Source of the DNA: Micavibrio sp. UBA6929
GTDB lineage: Bacteria; Pseudomonadota; Alphaproteobacteria; Micavibrionales; Micavibrionaceae
Direction: 5' to 3'
Assembly (NCBI GenBank): GCA_002448815.1
Contig: DKAJ01000003.1
Coordinates: 1 to 64,000 of the forward strand
DNA: 64,000 nt
Shown in pieces: positions 25,746-35,600 of this stretch (the stretch's first letter is position 1; the number at the start of each line of letters is the position of its first letter). A program made the translations under genes and the position numbers. Under the pieces are notes generated by a model that saw only the letters and a list, made by a program, of their open reading frames with translations, ran no database searches and had not been told where the DNA came from.

Positions 25746-28700
25746 ATGCTCAAAGAATTCAAAGGCCAGTTAGAAAAAACGATAAAATCAACGCAAAAAG
25801 GGCCGTATAAAGCACTTATTTCACATTTGACCGATCAAATGTCAGAAGAAGATGCGCATCACTTTGATCAAAATATCTATAACAACTTGATGGAAACGCA
25901 CTGGGAGCTTAGCCATGATCGCCCTGCGGGTGAAGCGCGCATTAAAGTTCACGCGCCATGTATGGAAGGCAGTCAGCGCCGTAAAACGGTTATTGATATT
26001 GTCAGTGACGATGTTGCCTTTGTGGTTGATTCCGTTGCTGCGACGATTAACCAGCACAAATACTTGATCGAGCTGTTGGTGCACCCTGTCTTAAATACCG
26101 TTTATGATGATAAAGGTGAATTGTCCGAAATTCTGCCTGAAGGTGATGATGTTAAGGATAATGATAAGGTTCGCCGTCAATCCTATATTCACGTGCATGT
26201 GCATGAAAACCTGTCTGATGAGGCCGCAGAGGCATTGAAAGAAGACTTGCTATCAACGATTGCGGATGTGCGCGTTGCAAACCGTGACTGGAAGACGATG
26301 CTTGTTCGTTTGAAAGAGGCAAGCGCGGCGCTTGAGATTTCAAAAACTGAACGCCCGCAATCTGTGGTGAGTGAATATTGCGCGTTTCTGGATTATTTGC
26401 ATCAGAATAACTTTACGCTGCTTGGGTATGCTGAATATAAATTTGACGGTAAGGGGGGCTCTGAGAAAGTAAGCTCTCTTGGTGTGCTAAGCAATGGCAC
26501 GTATGCGTCCAAAGTCGATGAAGACTTTGAAGGTTTCCCGCTTGCGCTACAGGAAATTAAAGGCACATTGCCGCCTGTGACGATTGCAAAATCGAAAACT
26601 GTGACATCAGTGCATCGCCGCGTGCCGATGGATGTGATTTCAGTGAAATTATATGATGATGCGGGCAAGGTAATTGGCGAGAAAATCTTCTTAGGATTAT
26701 TTACGTCCGTTACATACTCGCGCAGTGTTAAGGATATTCCTTATCTTCGTCTTAAAGTCAGTAAAATCATGGAAATGTCAGATCATGTGTCTGGGTCGCA
26801 TGATTATAAGGCGCTTCGTCATATTTTAGAAAAATATCCGCGCGATGAATTATTCCAAACGGAAACAAAGGCGCTTTATGCGACATGTTCAAACATCCTG
26901 CGTTTGCAAGAGCGTCAACGCATTGCCTTGTTCACACGTAAGGATGTATTTGGCAGTTACATTTCGTGCATGGTTTATGTCCCGCGCGAGCGCTTTGGCA
27001 CGTCTTTGCGTAAGAAAATTGTCCGCTTGTTGGAAAATGAATTGGGCGGTACATGCGGTTCTTTCTTTACATCGATGGATGATTCCTTGTTTGCACGTGG
27101 TTTGTTCCGCATTGACGTTGATCCATCTAAACCTCTTAAGTTTAAACACGCGACAATTGAAGAGAAATTGCAAGAGCTGGGCCAAAGCTGGGCCGAGCGC
27201 ATTTCGTATGCCTTGGAAGAAAGCCAGTATCCAGAGGGTGAGCTTGCGTCGATGACGCTGAAATATGGTGAAGCTTTCCCAGTGAATTACATGAATTCAC
27301 ACTCGGCGAAGAAGGCTTTGTTTGATATTGAGAAAATTGAAACGGCTTTGCAGGCAGGTAAACTGCAACTGGATTTGTATAAGCCAGATAATCTTGAGCC
27401 GCATCAATTGCGCCTGAAGATTTATAATTCAGGCAAGCCTATTGTCTTGTCTGATGTCATGCCGATTTTGGATGATCTTGGTTTGCGCGCGATTTCAGAA
27501 TTGCCGTATGAGGTTACGCCGATGGGCGTTGATGAATCGCTTTGGATTCATGACTTCTTGCTTGAGCATCCTGACCATGATCAGGCCATTGATTTGGAAG
27601 AAGTTAAAGAGCACTTTGAAGAAGCATTCTCGCGCATTTGGTATAACGAAATGGAGAGCGACCGTCTGAACCGCTTGGTTTTGTCGGCGCAGATGTCGTG
27701 GCGCGATATTGTGATTTTGCGTTGCTATGTGAAGTATATGCGTCAGGCGCGTGTCCCACATTCGCAGCATTATATTCAGCGCACTTTAACCAAGAATGCC
27801 ACAATTTCAAAAGATTTGGTTGCGTTGTTCCGTGCGCGCTTGAACCCTGAGCGCAGCAAAAAATGGGAAGCGGACAGCAAAAAGATCGTTGATGAGATTG
27901 TTGCGAAACTACAGGCCGTTGAATCGCTTAATCAAGACCGCGTTATTCGCATTTTGAAATCGATTGTTTTGGCAACGTTGCGTACGAATTTCTATCAGCG
28001 CGCTGAAAATGGTGATTTTAAAGATTATGTATCGTTGAAATTGGACAGCAAAGCGATCAGCGTTTTGCCAAATCCAAAACCATTCCGCGAGATTTTTGTC
28101 TACTCGACTAAGGTTGAAGGTGTTCACTTGCGCGGTGATAAAATTGCGCGTGGTGGTTTGCGATGGTCTGACCGTCACGAGGACTTCCGCACAGAGGTTC
28201 TTGGCCTGATGAAGGCGCAGATGGTTAAAAACTCGGTCATCGTGCCGATGGGATCAAAGGGTGGTTTCGTTGTTAAAATACCAACGAAAACGCGTGATGA
28301 ATTCCGCGAGGCTGGCGTGGCTTGTTACAAAACCTTTATCCGCGGTTTGCTGGATATTACTGATAATTTGGAAGGCGATAAGGTTATCCCGCCGAAGCAA
28401 ACGGTACGAATCGATTCGGATGACCCATACTTGGTTGTTGCGGCGGATAAAGGAACCGCAACGTTTTCGGATATTGCGAACGGTCTTGCGCAGGATTACG
28501 GCTTTTGGTTGGATGATGCGTTTGCATCAGGTGGTTCGGCTGGTTACGATCATAAGAAAATGGGCATTACCGCGCGCGGCGCGTGGGAGTCTGTGAAGCT
28601 TCACTTCCGTCAGATGGATCATAATACGCAAACAACGCCTTTTGATGTGATTGGTGTTGGTGATATGGGCGGCGATGTTTTTGGTAACGGTATGCTCTTG

Positions 28701-30545
28701 TCCGAGCATATTCGCCTTGTCGGTGCGTTTAACCACTTGCATATTTTCTGTGATCCTGATCCTGATGTTGCCGCGACGTATAAAGAGCGCAAACGTCTGT
28801 TTGATAAGGTCTGCGGATGGGATGAGTATGATGAAACATTGCTCTCTAAGGGCGGGCGCATTTACTCACGTTCCGAGAAGTCTTTGAAACTTACGCCGCA
28901 AATTAAGGCGCGTTTCGGTATCGAAGAAGACGAGGTTCCGCCAGAGGTTTTGATGAAGGCGATGTTGCAGTCCAAAGTTGATCTGCTTTGGTTCGGCGGT
29001 ATTGGTACCTATATCAAGGCAACCGAGGAAACAAATGCGGATGTTGGCGATAAGGCCAATGATGCCTTGCGCGTAGATGCGAAGACATTACAGGCACGCG
29101 TTATCGGCGAAGGTGCAAATCTTGGCGTGACGCAGCTTGGCCGCATTGAGTATTCGAAATATGGTGGCCGCATTAACACGGACTTTATTGATAACTCGGG
29201 CGGGGTGGATTCCTCTGACCATGAGGTGAATATCAAAATTTTGCTGAGCGCGGTGATGAAAGCCAAGGGCAGCAAAATGGATTTGAAGGCCCGTAACGAG
29301 TTGTTGGAGGCAATGACAAAAGATATTGAAAACCATGTCTTGCGTCATAACTATCAGCAGGCACAAGCCGTCAGCCTTGCCGAGGCACAGGCCAGCGAGA
29401 ATTTGCAACTGCATGATGAATTTATTCAGGATATGGAGCGCGAAGAGGGGCTAGACCGTAAGATTGAATTTTTGCCAAATGCAGATGAAATTCAAAAACG
29501 TTTGACCGAGCGTCATGGCCTAACCCGTCCAGAGCTGTCAGTTTTGATTTCATATGCGAAAATTGCATTGACGAAAGATTTGCTGAAAAGTTCGATCCCG
29601 GATGATCCGAGTATGCAGATTTGGCTGTATGATTATTTCCCTGCACAATTGCGTGAAGCGTATAAAAAGGAAATTAACGAGCATAAATTGCGCCGCGAGA
29701 TTGTTGCGATGGCGGTTGCGAACTCATTGATTAACCGTTTGGGACCGACCTTTATTCAGGCAACGATGAAGAAAACGGGCATGGGATGCCACGATATTGT
29801 GAAGGCGTATATCTCAACGCGTGAGATCTTTAGCCTGCGTAAATTGTGGGATGATCTTGAGGCCTTGGACAATCAAATTCCATCACATGTTCAGATCAAA
29901 GGCATGGTAGAGATGGCTAAATTGTCAGAGTTTGCCATTACATGGTTCTTGACGCGTCGCCGTGATGATTTGGATGTTGCAGCGAATATTCAGGCCTACC
30001 GCGATTCTGTTCAGAAGATTAACCATGATCTTTCTGCGCTGTCTTCGGATAACCTAGAGGAAGCACTGAAAGAAAAGGCATCTTCTTATATGGTTGAGGG
30101 ATTGCCAGAGGAGCTTGCCAAAGATTTGGCGGCGCTTCCTGTGTTGCAATCGGCGCTGGATATTACGCAAATCTCTAAAGAAACTGGATCGAAAATTGAA
30201 AAGGTTGCGCATGTGTATTTCGCACTGGGGCAACGTTTCCAGATTGATTGGTTGCATGCGCGCGCCGCAGAGAAAGAGTATTTTGACAGTTGGGATCGTG
30301 AAGCGACCGAGGCCATTATTGACAAGCTTTATGTATGTCAGGCTGGTTTGACGGCGCGTATTTTGAACGATTCAACAGCCTATAAATGCAAAGAAGGTGA
30401 TGAGCTGACCGCGTGGGTGGAAAGCCATAATGCCTTGTTGCAGCAGGTTGATCCGTTGTTTAAAAAGCTGCGCCGCGCGGGTGCGATGGACTTGGCGATG
30501 TTGATGGTTGCCGAGCAACGCTTGCGTCACCTTTATGGCGGTTAA
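25746..30545 (+). CDS. gdhB: NAD-specific glutamate dehydrogenase (large, GDH-180 type)
   Basis: This 1599-residue enzyme has the length typical of the 180-kDa class known from Streptomyces, Pseudomonas and Caulobacter. It catabolically deaminates glutamate to 2-oxoglutarate and ammonium with NAD. The N-terminal half (about 1-700) holds the ACT-like and helical regulatory segments. The catalytic core (about 770-1250) includes RGGLRWSDRHEDFRTEVLGL, KGGFVVKIPTK, WFGGIGTYIK and the NAD-domain GEGANLGVTQLGRIEY. A helical C-terminus follows. AAGGAG lies about 10 bases before the ATG. It is monocistronic and divergent from amt, so glutamate-derived ammonium and ammonium uptake may be co-regulated. 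Confidence 0.96.
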   Translation: MLKEFKGQLEKTIKSTQKGPYKALISHLTDQMSEEDAHHFDQNIYNNLMETHWELSHDRPAGEARIKVHAPCMEGSQRRKTVIDIVSDDVAFVVDSVAATINQHKYLIELLVHPVLNTVYDDKGELSEILPEGDDVKDNDKVRRQSYIHVHVHENLSDEAAEALKEDLLSTIADVRVANRDWKTMLVRLKEASAALEISKTERPQSVVSEYCAFLDYLHQNNFTLLGYAEYKFDGKGGSEKVSSLGVLSNGTYASKVDEDFEGFPLALQEIKGTLPPVTIAKSKTVTSVHRRVPMDVISVKLYDDAGKVIGEKIFLGLFTSVTYSRSVKDIPYLRLKVSKIMEMSDHVSGSHDYKALRHILEKYPRDELFQTETKALYATCSNILRLQERQRIALFTRKDVFGSYISCMVYVPRERFGTSLRKKIVRLLENELGGTCGSFFTSMDDSLFARGLFRIDVDPSKPLKFKHATIEEKLQELGQSWAERISYALEESQYPEGELASMTLKYGEAFPVNYMNSHSAKKALFDIEKIETALQAGKLQLDLYKPDNLEPHQLRLKIYNSGKPIVLSDVMPILDDLGLRAISELPYEVTPMGVDESLWIHDFLLEHPDHDQAIDLEEVKEHFEEAFSRIWYNEMESDRLNRLVLSAQMSWRDIVILRCYVKYMRQARVPHSQHYIQRTLTKNATISKDLVALFRARLNPERSKKWEADSKKIVDEIVAKLQAVESLNQDRVIRILKSIVLATLRTNFYQRAENGDFKDYVSLKLDSKAISVLPNPKPFREIFVYSTKVEGVHLRGDKIARGGLRWSDRHEDFRTEVLGLMKAQMVKNSVIVPMGSKGGFVVKIPTKTRDEFREAGVACYKTFIRGLLDITDNLEGDKVIPPKQTVRIDSDDPYLVVAADKGTATFSDIANGLAQDYGFWLDDAFASGGSAGYDHKKMGITARGAWESVKLHFRQMDHNTQTTPFDVIGVGDMGGDVFGNGMLLSEHIRLVGAFNHLHIFCDPDPDVAATYKERKRLFDKVCGWDEYDETLLSKGGRIYSRSEKSLKLTPQIKARFGIEEDEVPPEVLMKAMLQSKVDLLWFGGIGTYIKATEETNADVGDKANDALRVDAKTLQARVIGEGANLGVTQLGRIEYSKYGGRINTDFIDNSGGVDSSDHEVNIKILLSAVMKAKGSKMDLKARNELLEAMTKDIENHVLRHNYQQAQAVSLAEAQASENLQLHDEFIQDMEREEGLDRKIEFLPNADEIQKRLTERHGLTRPELSVLISYAKIALTKDLLKSSIPDDPSMQIWLYDYFPAQLREAYKKEINEHKLRREIVAMAVANSLINRLGPTFIQATMKKTGMGCHDIVKAYISTREIFSLRKLWDDLEALDNQIPSHVQIKGMVEMAKLSEFAITWFLTRRRDDLDVAANIQAYRDSVQKINHDLSALSSDNLEEALKEKASSYMVEGLPEELAKDLAALPVLQSALDITQISKETGSKIEKVAHVYFALGQRFQIDWLHARAAEKEYFDSWDREATEAIIDKLYVCQAGLTARILNDSTAYKCKEGDELTAWVESHNALLQQVDPLFKKLRRAGAMDLAMLMVAEQRLRHLYGG

Positions 30546-30575
30546 GCGCTTATCATTTTGTTATGATCGGTTTTG

Positions 30576-31472
30576 TTAGAGCGCTGCGCAGGCGAAACCG
30601 ATCAACAAAGTCAGGCCGTATATTTTACTTTTCTTGAAAATGTCGAGCGCGCTTTTCTGGTCGTCTGGTGTCCAGATACGGCATAGGTAAAGCGCATAAA
30701 TGCCTGCCGGGAAAACGCAGAGGAAATTGTGCGTGCCAACCGCATAGATGCTCAGCGCCCATGACGCCGCGTAGCTGAGATATACGAGGATGCAGTTATA
30801 GCGCCCAAATAGGCGCGCGGTTGATTTGATGCCAATCAGGGCGTCATCCTCTTTGTCTTGGTGGGCATAGATTGTGTCGTAAGCCAGTGTCCATAAAATC
30901 CCTGAGCCATAAAGCACAAGCGCGGTCTGGCTGATCTCTCCTGTAAGGGCGCTCCATCCCATAAGGGCGCTGAAATTAAAGGTAAGGCCAAGGAAAATTT
31001 GCGGCCACCATGTGATGCGCTTCATCAGTGGATAGGCGATGATAAACGGGATACTGAGCACGCCCAGAACAATTGTTGTTTTATTGAATTGCAATAAAAT
31101 GAGGAGGCCCGTAAGCAATAGCGCACCAAGAAAGATGCAGGCTTGTTTGACCGAGATTTGGCCGCTGGCAAGGGGGCGCGTGGCTGTGCGTTCAACCGAT
31201 TTGTCGAGATCGCGATCCCATATATCATTAATAACGCACCCTGCCGCGCGCATCACAATCGATCCAATCGCAAATAGGATGGCTGTTTTGATTTGGGTGG
31301 CCGTATTGCCCGCGCCAGCCAAGGCAATCGCCCACAGGCCTGGAATCAGTAAAAGCCAAACGCCGATTGGGCGTTCCAACCGTGCCAGCAGGACATAAGG
31401 GCGCAAATCTTGCGGGAAAAGGTGCAAGAGGCGCGAATTATGCTTGATATCCTGATGTGGCTGGTTACTCAT
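30576..31472 (-). CDS. ubiA: 4-hydroxybenzoate polyprenyltransferase
   Basis: This 298-residue intramembrane prenyltransferase attaches the polyprenyl tail to 4-hydroxybenzoate in ubiquinone synthesis. The two Asp-rich Mg-diphosphate motifs are NDIWDRDLD (near residue 80) and YDTIYAHQDKEDD (near residue 200). It has about eight hydrophobic helices. RPIGVWLLLIPGLWAIALA near the N-terminus is typical of the family. It is divergent from rsmE, with only 5 bases between the start codons, so the promoters must overlap the coding sequences. Confidence 0.93.
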   Translation of the reverse strand: MSNQPHQDIKHNSRLLHLFPQDLRPYVLLARLERPIGVWLLLIPGLWAIALAGAGNTATQIKTAILFAIGSIVMRAAGCVINDIWDRDLDKSVERTATRPLASGQISVKQACIFLGALLLTGLLILLQFNKTTIVLGVLSIPFIIAYPLMKRITWWPQIFLGLTFNFSALMGWSALTGEISQTALVLYGSGILWTLAYDTIYAHQDKEDDALIGIKSTARLFGRYNCILVYLSYAASWALSIYAVGTHNFLCVFPAGIYALYLCRIWTPDDQKSALDIFKKSKIYGLTLLIGFACAAL

Positions 31473-31477
31473 AGGGT

Positions 31478-32215
31478 ATGACTGATGATACTTATTTTAA
31501 ACTTCCCCGTCTCTATAGCGAGAATTCCTTGGTAATCCAAGAAGATATTTCGCTACCGAAGGATCAAGCTCATTACTTGAAAAATGTGATGCGCCGCGCG
31601 CAGGGTGATCAAATTCGCTTGTTTAATGGCCGTGACGGGGAGGTTTTGGGTGAAATTATTGCGCTGGGCAAGAAGGATGCTGATGTGCGGTTGATGGCGC
31701 AAATTAAGCCACAAATTGAACCTGCCGGGCGCGTGCATTTATTATTTGCGCCGCTGGCAAAGCAGCGCATGGATATGGTGATCGAAAAAGCAGTGGAGCT
31801 TGGCGTGAGTGATCTTCACCCCGTTCTGACCCACCGCACCGAACACCGAAAAGTGAATATGGCGCGTTTGCAAGCACAGATTATCGAGGCGAGCGAGCAG
31901 TCTGAGCGCCTCAGTCTGCCTATGTTGCATGAGCCGGCAGCGCTTTATGATGTGTGCGCGCGTTGGTCAGATCAGGGTCATCCGGAAATGCAGTGGTGCT
32001 GTGAACGCGATCGTATTGAGCGCAAGGCGCTTGGATATCAACAGGCAGACGATCAAGCATTTTTGGTGGGGCCTGTCGGCGGTTTTGATGATGAAGAGAT
32101 TGCCTTTTTGTCGCAACAGCCTTGTATTCAGCCGATATCGCTGGGGGCGAATGTTTTGCGGGCGGAAACGGCGAGTATTTTATGTTTATCGGCCTATTGT
32201 TTGGGGCGTATATAA
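31478..32215 (+). CDS. rsmE: 16S rRNA m3U1498 methyltransferase RsmE
   Basis: This 245-residue SPOUT-class methyltransferase has an N-terminal PUA-like domain (about 1-75, HYLKNVMRRAQGDQIRLFNG) and a C-terminal trefoil-knot SAM domain with LVGPVGGFDDEEIAFL and LGANVLRAETA. It methylates N3 of U1498 in 16S rRNA. Length is standard. It is divergent from ubiA and lies upstream of the oxidase cluster, with a 104-base gap before ctaC. Confidence 0.93.
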   Translation: MTDDTYFKLPRLYSENSLVIQEDISLPKDQAHYLKNVMRRAQGDQIRLFNGRDGEVLGEIIALGKKDADVRLMAQIKPQIEPAGRVHLLFAPLAKQRMDMVIEKAVELGVSDLHPVLTHRTEHRKVNMARLQAQIIEASEQSERLSLPMLHEPAALYDVCARWSDQGHPEMQWCCERDRIERKALGYQQADDQAFLVGPVGGFDDEEIAFLSQQPCIQPISLGANVLRAETASILCLSAYCLGRI

Positions 32216-32319
32216 CGCGCCAATGACCCCTTGATTTTTTGAAATATTGCTGTAGTAATAGGGCGATGCGCTATTGCGAGCGCGTTAAACCCTAATAATA
32301 TATGCGGAAATAAAGATTT

Positions 32320-33093
32320 ATGCTTAAGACACTGTCCTCGTTTTTCTTATCTGTGCTGGTGATGGCGCAAGTTAATCTGGCTTTTGCTGATGGTATGCCA
32401 AAACCTTGGGGGCTAGGCCTTCAGGAGTCTGCGTCGCCCTCTCATGCGCGCATTACCGAATTTCATGACATGATGCTTTGGATCATCAGCGCAGTTGTGC
32501 TGTTTGTCTTTTTGCTGTTGGTTTATGTGGTTGTTCGCTACAGCAAGGAAGTGAACAAAAAGCCTGAAACCTTTACGCACCATGTGTTGCTTGAAGTGAT
32601 TTGGACAGTTATTCCAGTCGTGATTTTGATCGTGATTGCGGTGCCTTCATTTAAATTGCTGTATTACACAGATCGCACGGCCGAGCCTGAAATGACGCTT
32701 AAGGTCACAGGTTATCAGTGGTACTGGGGTTATGAGTACCCAGATCATGATGATAAATCTTTTAGTGCTTATATGATTCCTGACGCTGAGATTAATGCGG
32801 ATAAAGGTGAAGTGCGTTTGCTTTCGACAGATGAAAAAGTTGTATTGCCTGTTGATACGAATATTCAAATTCTGGTCACTGCGGCGGATGTTATTCACTC
32901 ATTTGCAGTGCCTTCGCTTGGTTTGAAAACGGATGCAATCCCAGGGCGTTTGAATGAAACATGGGTGCGCATTGAAAAGCCTGGCGTTTATTACGGTCAA
33001 TGTTCCGAGCTTTGCGGTAAGGATCACGCCTATATGCCGATTGAAATTCACGCAGTTAGCAAAGAAGATTTTCAGGCTTGGGCGCAGAAATAA
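32320..33093 (+). CDS. ctaC: Cytochrome c oxidase subunit II
   Basis: This 257-residue protein has a signal peptide (residues 1-23), two membrane helices (about 45-72 and 90-112) and a periplasmic cupredoxin domain. The CuA ligands are visible in the His of DVIHSFAVPS and in CSELCGKDHAYMPIEI. The aromatic patch VTGYQWYWGYEYP mediates electron entry from cytochrome c. It is the first gene of the aa3-type oxidase cluster. Confidence 0.97.
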   Translation: MLKTLSSFFLSVLVMAQVNLAFADGMPKPWGLGLQESASPSHARITEFHDMMLWIISAVVLFVFLLLVYVVVRYSKEVNKKPETFTHHVLLEVIWTVIPVVILIVIAVPSFKLLYYTDRTAEPEMTLKVTGYQWYWGYEYPDHDDKSFSAYMIPDAEINADKGEVRLLSTDEKVVLPVDTNIQILVTAADVIHSFAVPSLGLKTDAIPGRLNETWVRIEKPGVYYGQCSELCGKDHAYMPIEIHAVSKEDFQAWAQK

Positions 33094-33152
33094 TTTAAAA
33101 CGAAATTTATTTTTAATAGAAATATAACGAAGAAAGAAAAGGCTTAGTAACA

Positions 33153-34796
33153 ATGGCTGATCACAAACCAGGATTTTTCTCACGTTGGTTTATGTCGACG
33201 AACCACAAGGATATCGGAACGCTTTATATTATTTTCTCGATTATTGCTGCTTTGATTGGTGGTGGATTTTCGATGATTATGCGTATGGAGCTGCAAGAGC
33301 CAGGCGTTCAATTCCTGACTGATGCGGCAGGCAACCCGAACGGCCAGATGTGGAACGCTATTGTGTCCGCGCATGGTTTGATCATGGTATTCTTTGTTGT
33401 GATGCCCGGTTTGATTGGTGGATTTGGTAACTGGTTTGTGCCGTTGATGATTGGCGCGCCAGATATGGCGTTCCCACGTTTGAACAATATTTCATTTTGG
33501 TTGATTGTTCCTGCGTTCTTGTTGTTGCTTGCTTCGGCTTTGGTGGGCTCACCTTTGATGACACAAGGTTTGGATGCGGTGCAAAGCTGGATGGATTTGC
33601 TTGGTCCGGGCGCTGGTACAGGTTGGACGGTGTATCCGCCGCTGTCGAGTACGCTTGGTCACCCTGAAATGGCTGTTGATTTGGCGATCTTTGCCCTTCA
33701 CCTTGCGGGTGCAAGCTCGATCCTTGGTGCGGCAAACTTTATTACAACAATCTTTAACATGCGCGCGCCAGGTATGACGCTGCATAAGATGCCTTTGTTT
33801 GTATGGGGTATGTTGATTACATCGTTCTTGCTTGTTTTGTCTGTTCCTGTATTGGGCGGCGCGATTACAATGCTTTTGACTGACCGTAACTTTGGTACAA
33901 GCTTCTTTAACCCAGAGGGCGGCGGTGACCCACTTCTTTATCAGCACTTGTTCTGGTTCTTTGGTCACCCAGAAGTTTACATTATGATTTTGCCAGCCTT
34001 TGGTATTATCTCGCACATCGTATCTGTCTTTTCTCAGCGTCCTATCTTTGGTTATTTGGGCATGGCGTATGCGATGGTTTCGATTGGTTTTGTCGGCTTT
34101 ATCGTTTGGGCGCACCACATGTACACAACCGGTTTGGATGTTGATACGCGTGCATACTTTACGGCGGCGACAATGATTATTGCGGTGCCAACAGGCGTTA
34201 AGATTTTCTCATGGATTGCGACAATGTGGGGCGGTTCGATTTCGTTTAAGACACCTATGCTGTTTGCGATTGGCTTTATCTTCTTGTTCACTGTTGGTGG
34301 TGTGACAGGGGTTGTCTTGTCAAACGCGGGTATGGATACGGCGCTGCACGATACATATTATGTTGTTGCGCACTTCCACTATGTTCTAAGTCTTGGTGCG
34401 GTCTTTGCCTTGTTTGCAGGGTATTATTACTGGATTGGTAAGATCTCTGGCCGTCAGTATCCTGAATGGATGGGCGTTGTTCACTTCTGGATGACATTTA
34501 TTGGTGTGAACTTGATCTTCTTCCCGCAGCACTTCTTGGGTCTGCAAGGGATGCCACGCCGTTATATTGACTATCCTGATGCGTATGCAGGGTGGAACGA
34601 GATTTCATCTTATGGCGCGTATCTGACGGGGATTGCGACTGTATGGTTCCTTGTGACAGCGCTTTACACGATGTTTGCAGGTCGTAAGGTTGGTGAAAAC
34701 TATTGGGATGCGAAGCCTCAGTCAATGACACTTGAGTGGACTTTGAGCTCACCTCCGCCGTTCCACCAGTTTGAAATTCAGCCTAAAGTGAAGTAA
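33153..34796 (+). CDS. ctaD: Cytochrome c oxidase subunit I
   Basis: This 547-residue, 12-helix catalytic subunit reduces O2 to water and pumps protons. Haem a/a3 and CuB ligands are seen in SAHGLIMVFF, FWFFGHPEVYIMILPAFG (including the His-Tyr crosslink pair), WAHHMYT and HDTYYVVAHFHYVLSLG. The GHPEVY glutamate/tyrosine region marks an A-type oxidase. It is followed by a strong intrinsic terminator, which separates it from the assembly genes. Confidence 0.98.
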   Translation: MADHKPGFFSRWFMSTNHKDIGTLYIIFSIIAALIGGGFSMIMRMELQEPGVQFLTDAAGNPNGQMWNAIVSAHGLIMVFFVVMPGLIGGFGNWFVPLMIGAPDMAFPRLNNISFWLIVPAFLLLLASALVGSPLMTQGLDAVQSWMDLLGPGAGTGWTVYPPLSSTLGHPEMAVDLAIFALHLAGASSILGAANFITTIFNMRAPGMTLHKMPLFVWGMLITSFLLVLSVPVLGGAITMLLTDRNFGTSFFNPEGGGDPLLYQHLFWFFGHPEVYIMILPAFGIISHIVSVFSQRPIFGYLGMAYAMVSIGFVGFIVWAHHMYTTGLDVDTRAYFTAATMIIAVPTGVKIFSWIATMWGGSISFKTPMLFAIGFIFLFTVGGVTGVVLSNAGMDTALHDTYYVVAHFHYVLSLGAVFALFAGYYYWIGKISGRQYPEWMGVVHFWMTFIGVNLIFFPQHFLGLQGMPRRYIDYPDAYAGWNEISSYGAYLTGIATVWFLVTALYTMFAGRKVGENYWDAKPQSMTLEWTLSSPPPFHQFEIQPKVK

Positions 34797-34818
34797 GCTG
34801 AACATATATTAATTTTTG

Positions 34819-34846
34819 AAAAGCCGCCGTCAGGGCGGCTTTTTGC
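34819..34846 (+). terminator. Intrinsic terminator after ctaD
   Basis: AAAAGCCGCC (34819-34828) pairs with GGCGGCTTTT (34834-34843) around a 5-base loop, followed by a T-run. It lies 22 bases past the ctaD stop codon. Confidence 0.9.
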
Positions 34847-34900
34847 TTTTTAATGGGCTGAAATTTGCATGTTTGTATGATTATTTGTTAATCTACTTGC

Positions 34901-35554
34901 ATGGCAGTATCTTTTGCAGAGAGTGTGTATAATCAAGACGATGACAATATCGTGCGTTCAGGCGTGGTGACATCGGTCTTTGATAGCGCGCGCGGCCATG
35001 AATATGCAGCGAATGATCAGGACTATTTTGCCAGCGAAGATCGTTATGCTCAGGTGCAAGATGAAGCACATGATGACAGTCACCAAGATGTTGAAGAACT
35101 GTTTTTGGAAGCAGGTCAAACAAGTGATCGTGATCGTTTGTTAAACTTAGCAAATGAAAGCCAGTTTGCCGCTGTGTTTGATATTTTGGATCATAAGATT
35201 GAAGCAACAAATTTGCATGATCCTGATGCTTTTTCTGTTTTAGCAGAAACCTTTGACCAAATTTTGAATATTGTATCTTCCAAGGATGCAGGTCAGTGGG
35301 GCGAGGCCCTTAATGCCTTGTTTAATGAAGATCTTGATGTAGGTGATGAGCTTGCTTGGGATGAGGGAGATAGCCCCGAGACTGTGCTGGCAGCGGAGGA
35401 GCGTTCTCGCACTTTGTATGAGAAGCTGGAAGCCATTCGTATTTCTGCGGCAACGCATGTGCCAGAGGCTTATCAGCCAGAGGATGCAGCGCCTAAGCGT
35501 AAGGTTCAGGCGCCGACTTATGCGTTGTTTACTCCGCCTTCACCATCTTTCTAA
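34901..35554 (+). CDS. Unknown acidic protein inside the oxidase cluster
   Basis: This encodes 217 residues with no signal peptide or membrane segment. The N-terminal 65 residues are very acidic and probably disordered (NQDDDNIVRSG, then many Asp/His). A helical middle (about 70-175) contains RDRLLNLANESQFAAVFDILDHK. The C-terminus is basic then Pro-rich (KRKVQAPTYALFTPPSPSF). I recognise no domain. It has no clear Shine-Dalgarno. It lies after the ctaD terminator and 46 bases before ctaB, so it should be transcribed with the assembly genes. A link to oxidase assembly is guilt by association only. Confidence 0.7.
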   Translation: MAVSFAESVYNQDDDNIVRSGVVTSVFDSARGHEYAANDQDYFASEDRYAQVQDEAHDDSHQDVEELFLEAGQTSDRDRLLNLANESQFAAVFDILDHKIEATNLHDPDAFSVLAETFDQILNIVSSKDAGQWGEALNALFNEDLDVGDELAWDEGDSPETVLAAEERSRTLYEKLEAIRISAATHVPEAYQPEDAAPKRKVQAPTYALFTPPSPSF

Positions 35555-35600
35555 TTTTTTCACTGGTTTTTCAGTCATCTTATGATAAAACAGATCCGTT

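Noticed and set aside
33549..34118. 189-codon minus-strand frame inside ctaD
   Set aside because: It is antisense to highly conserved subunit I. The Arg/Gln/Thr-rich product has no family features.
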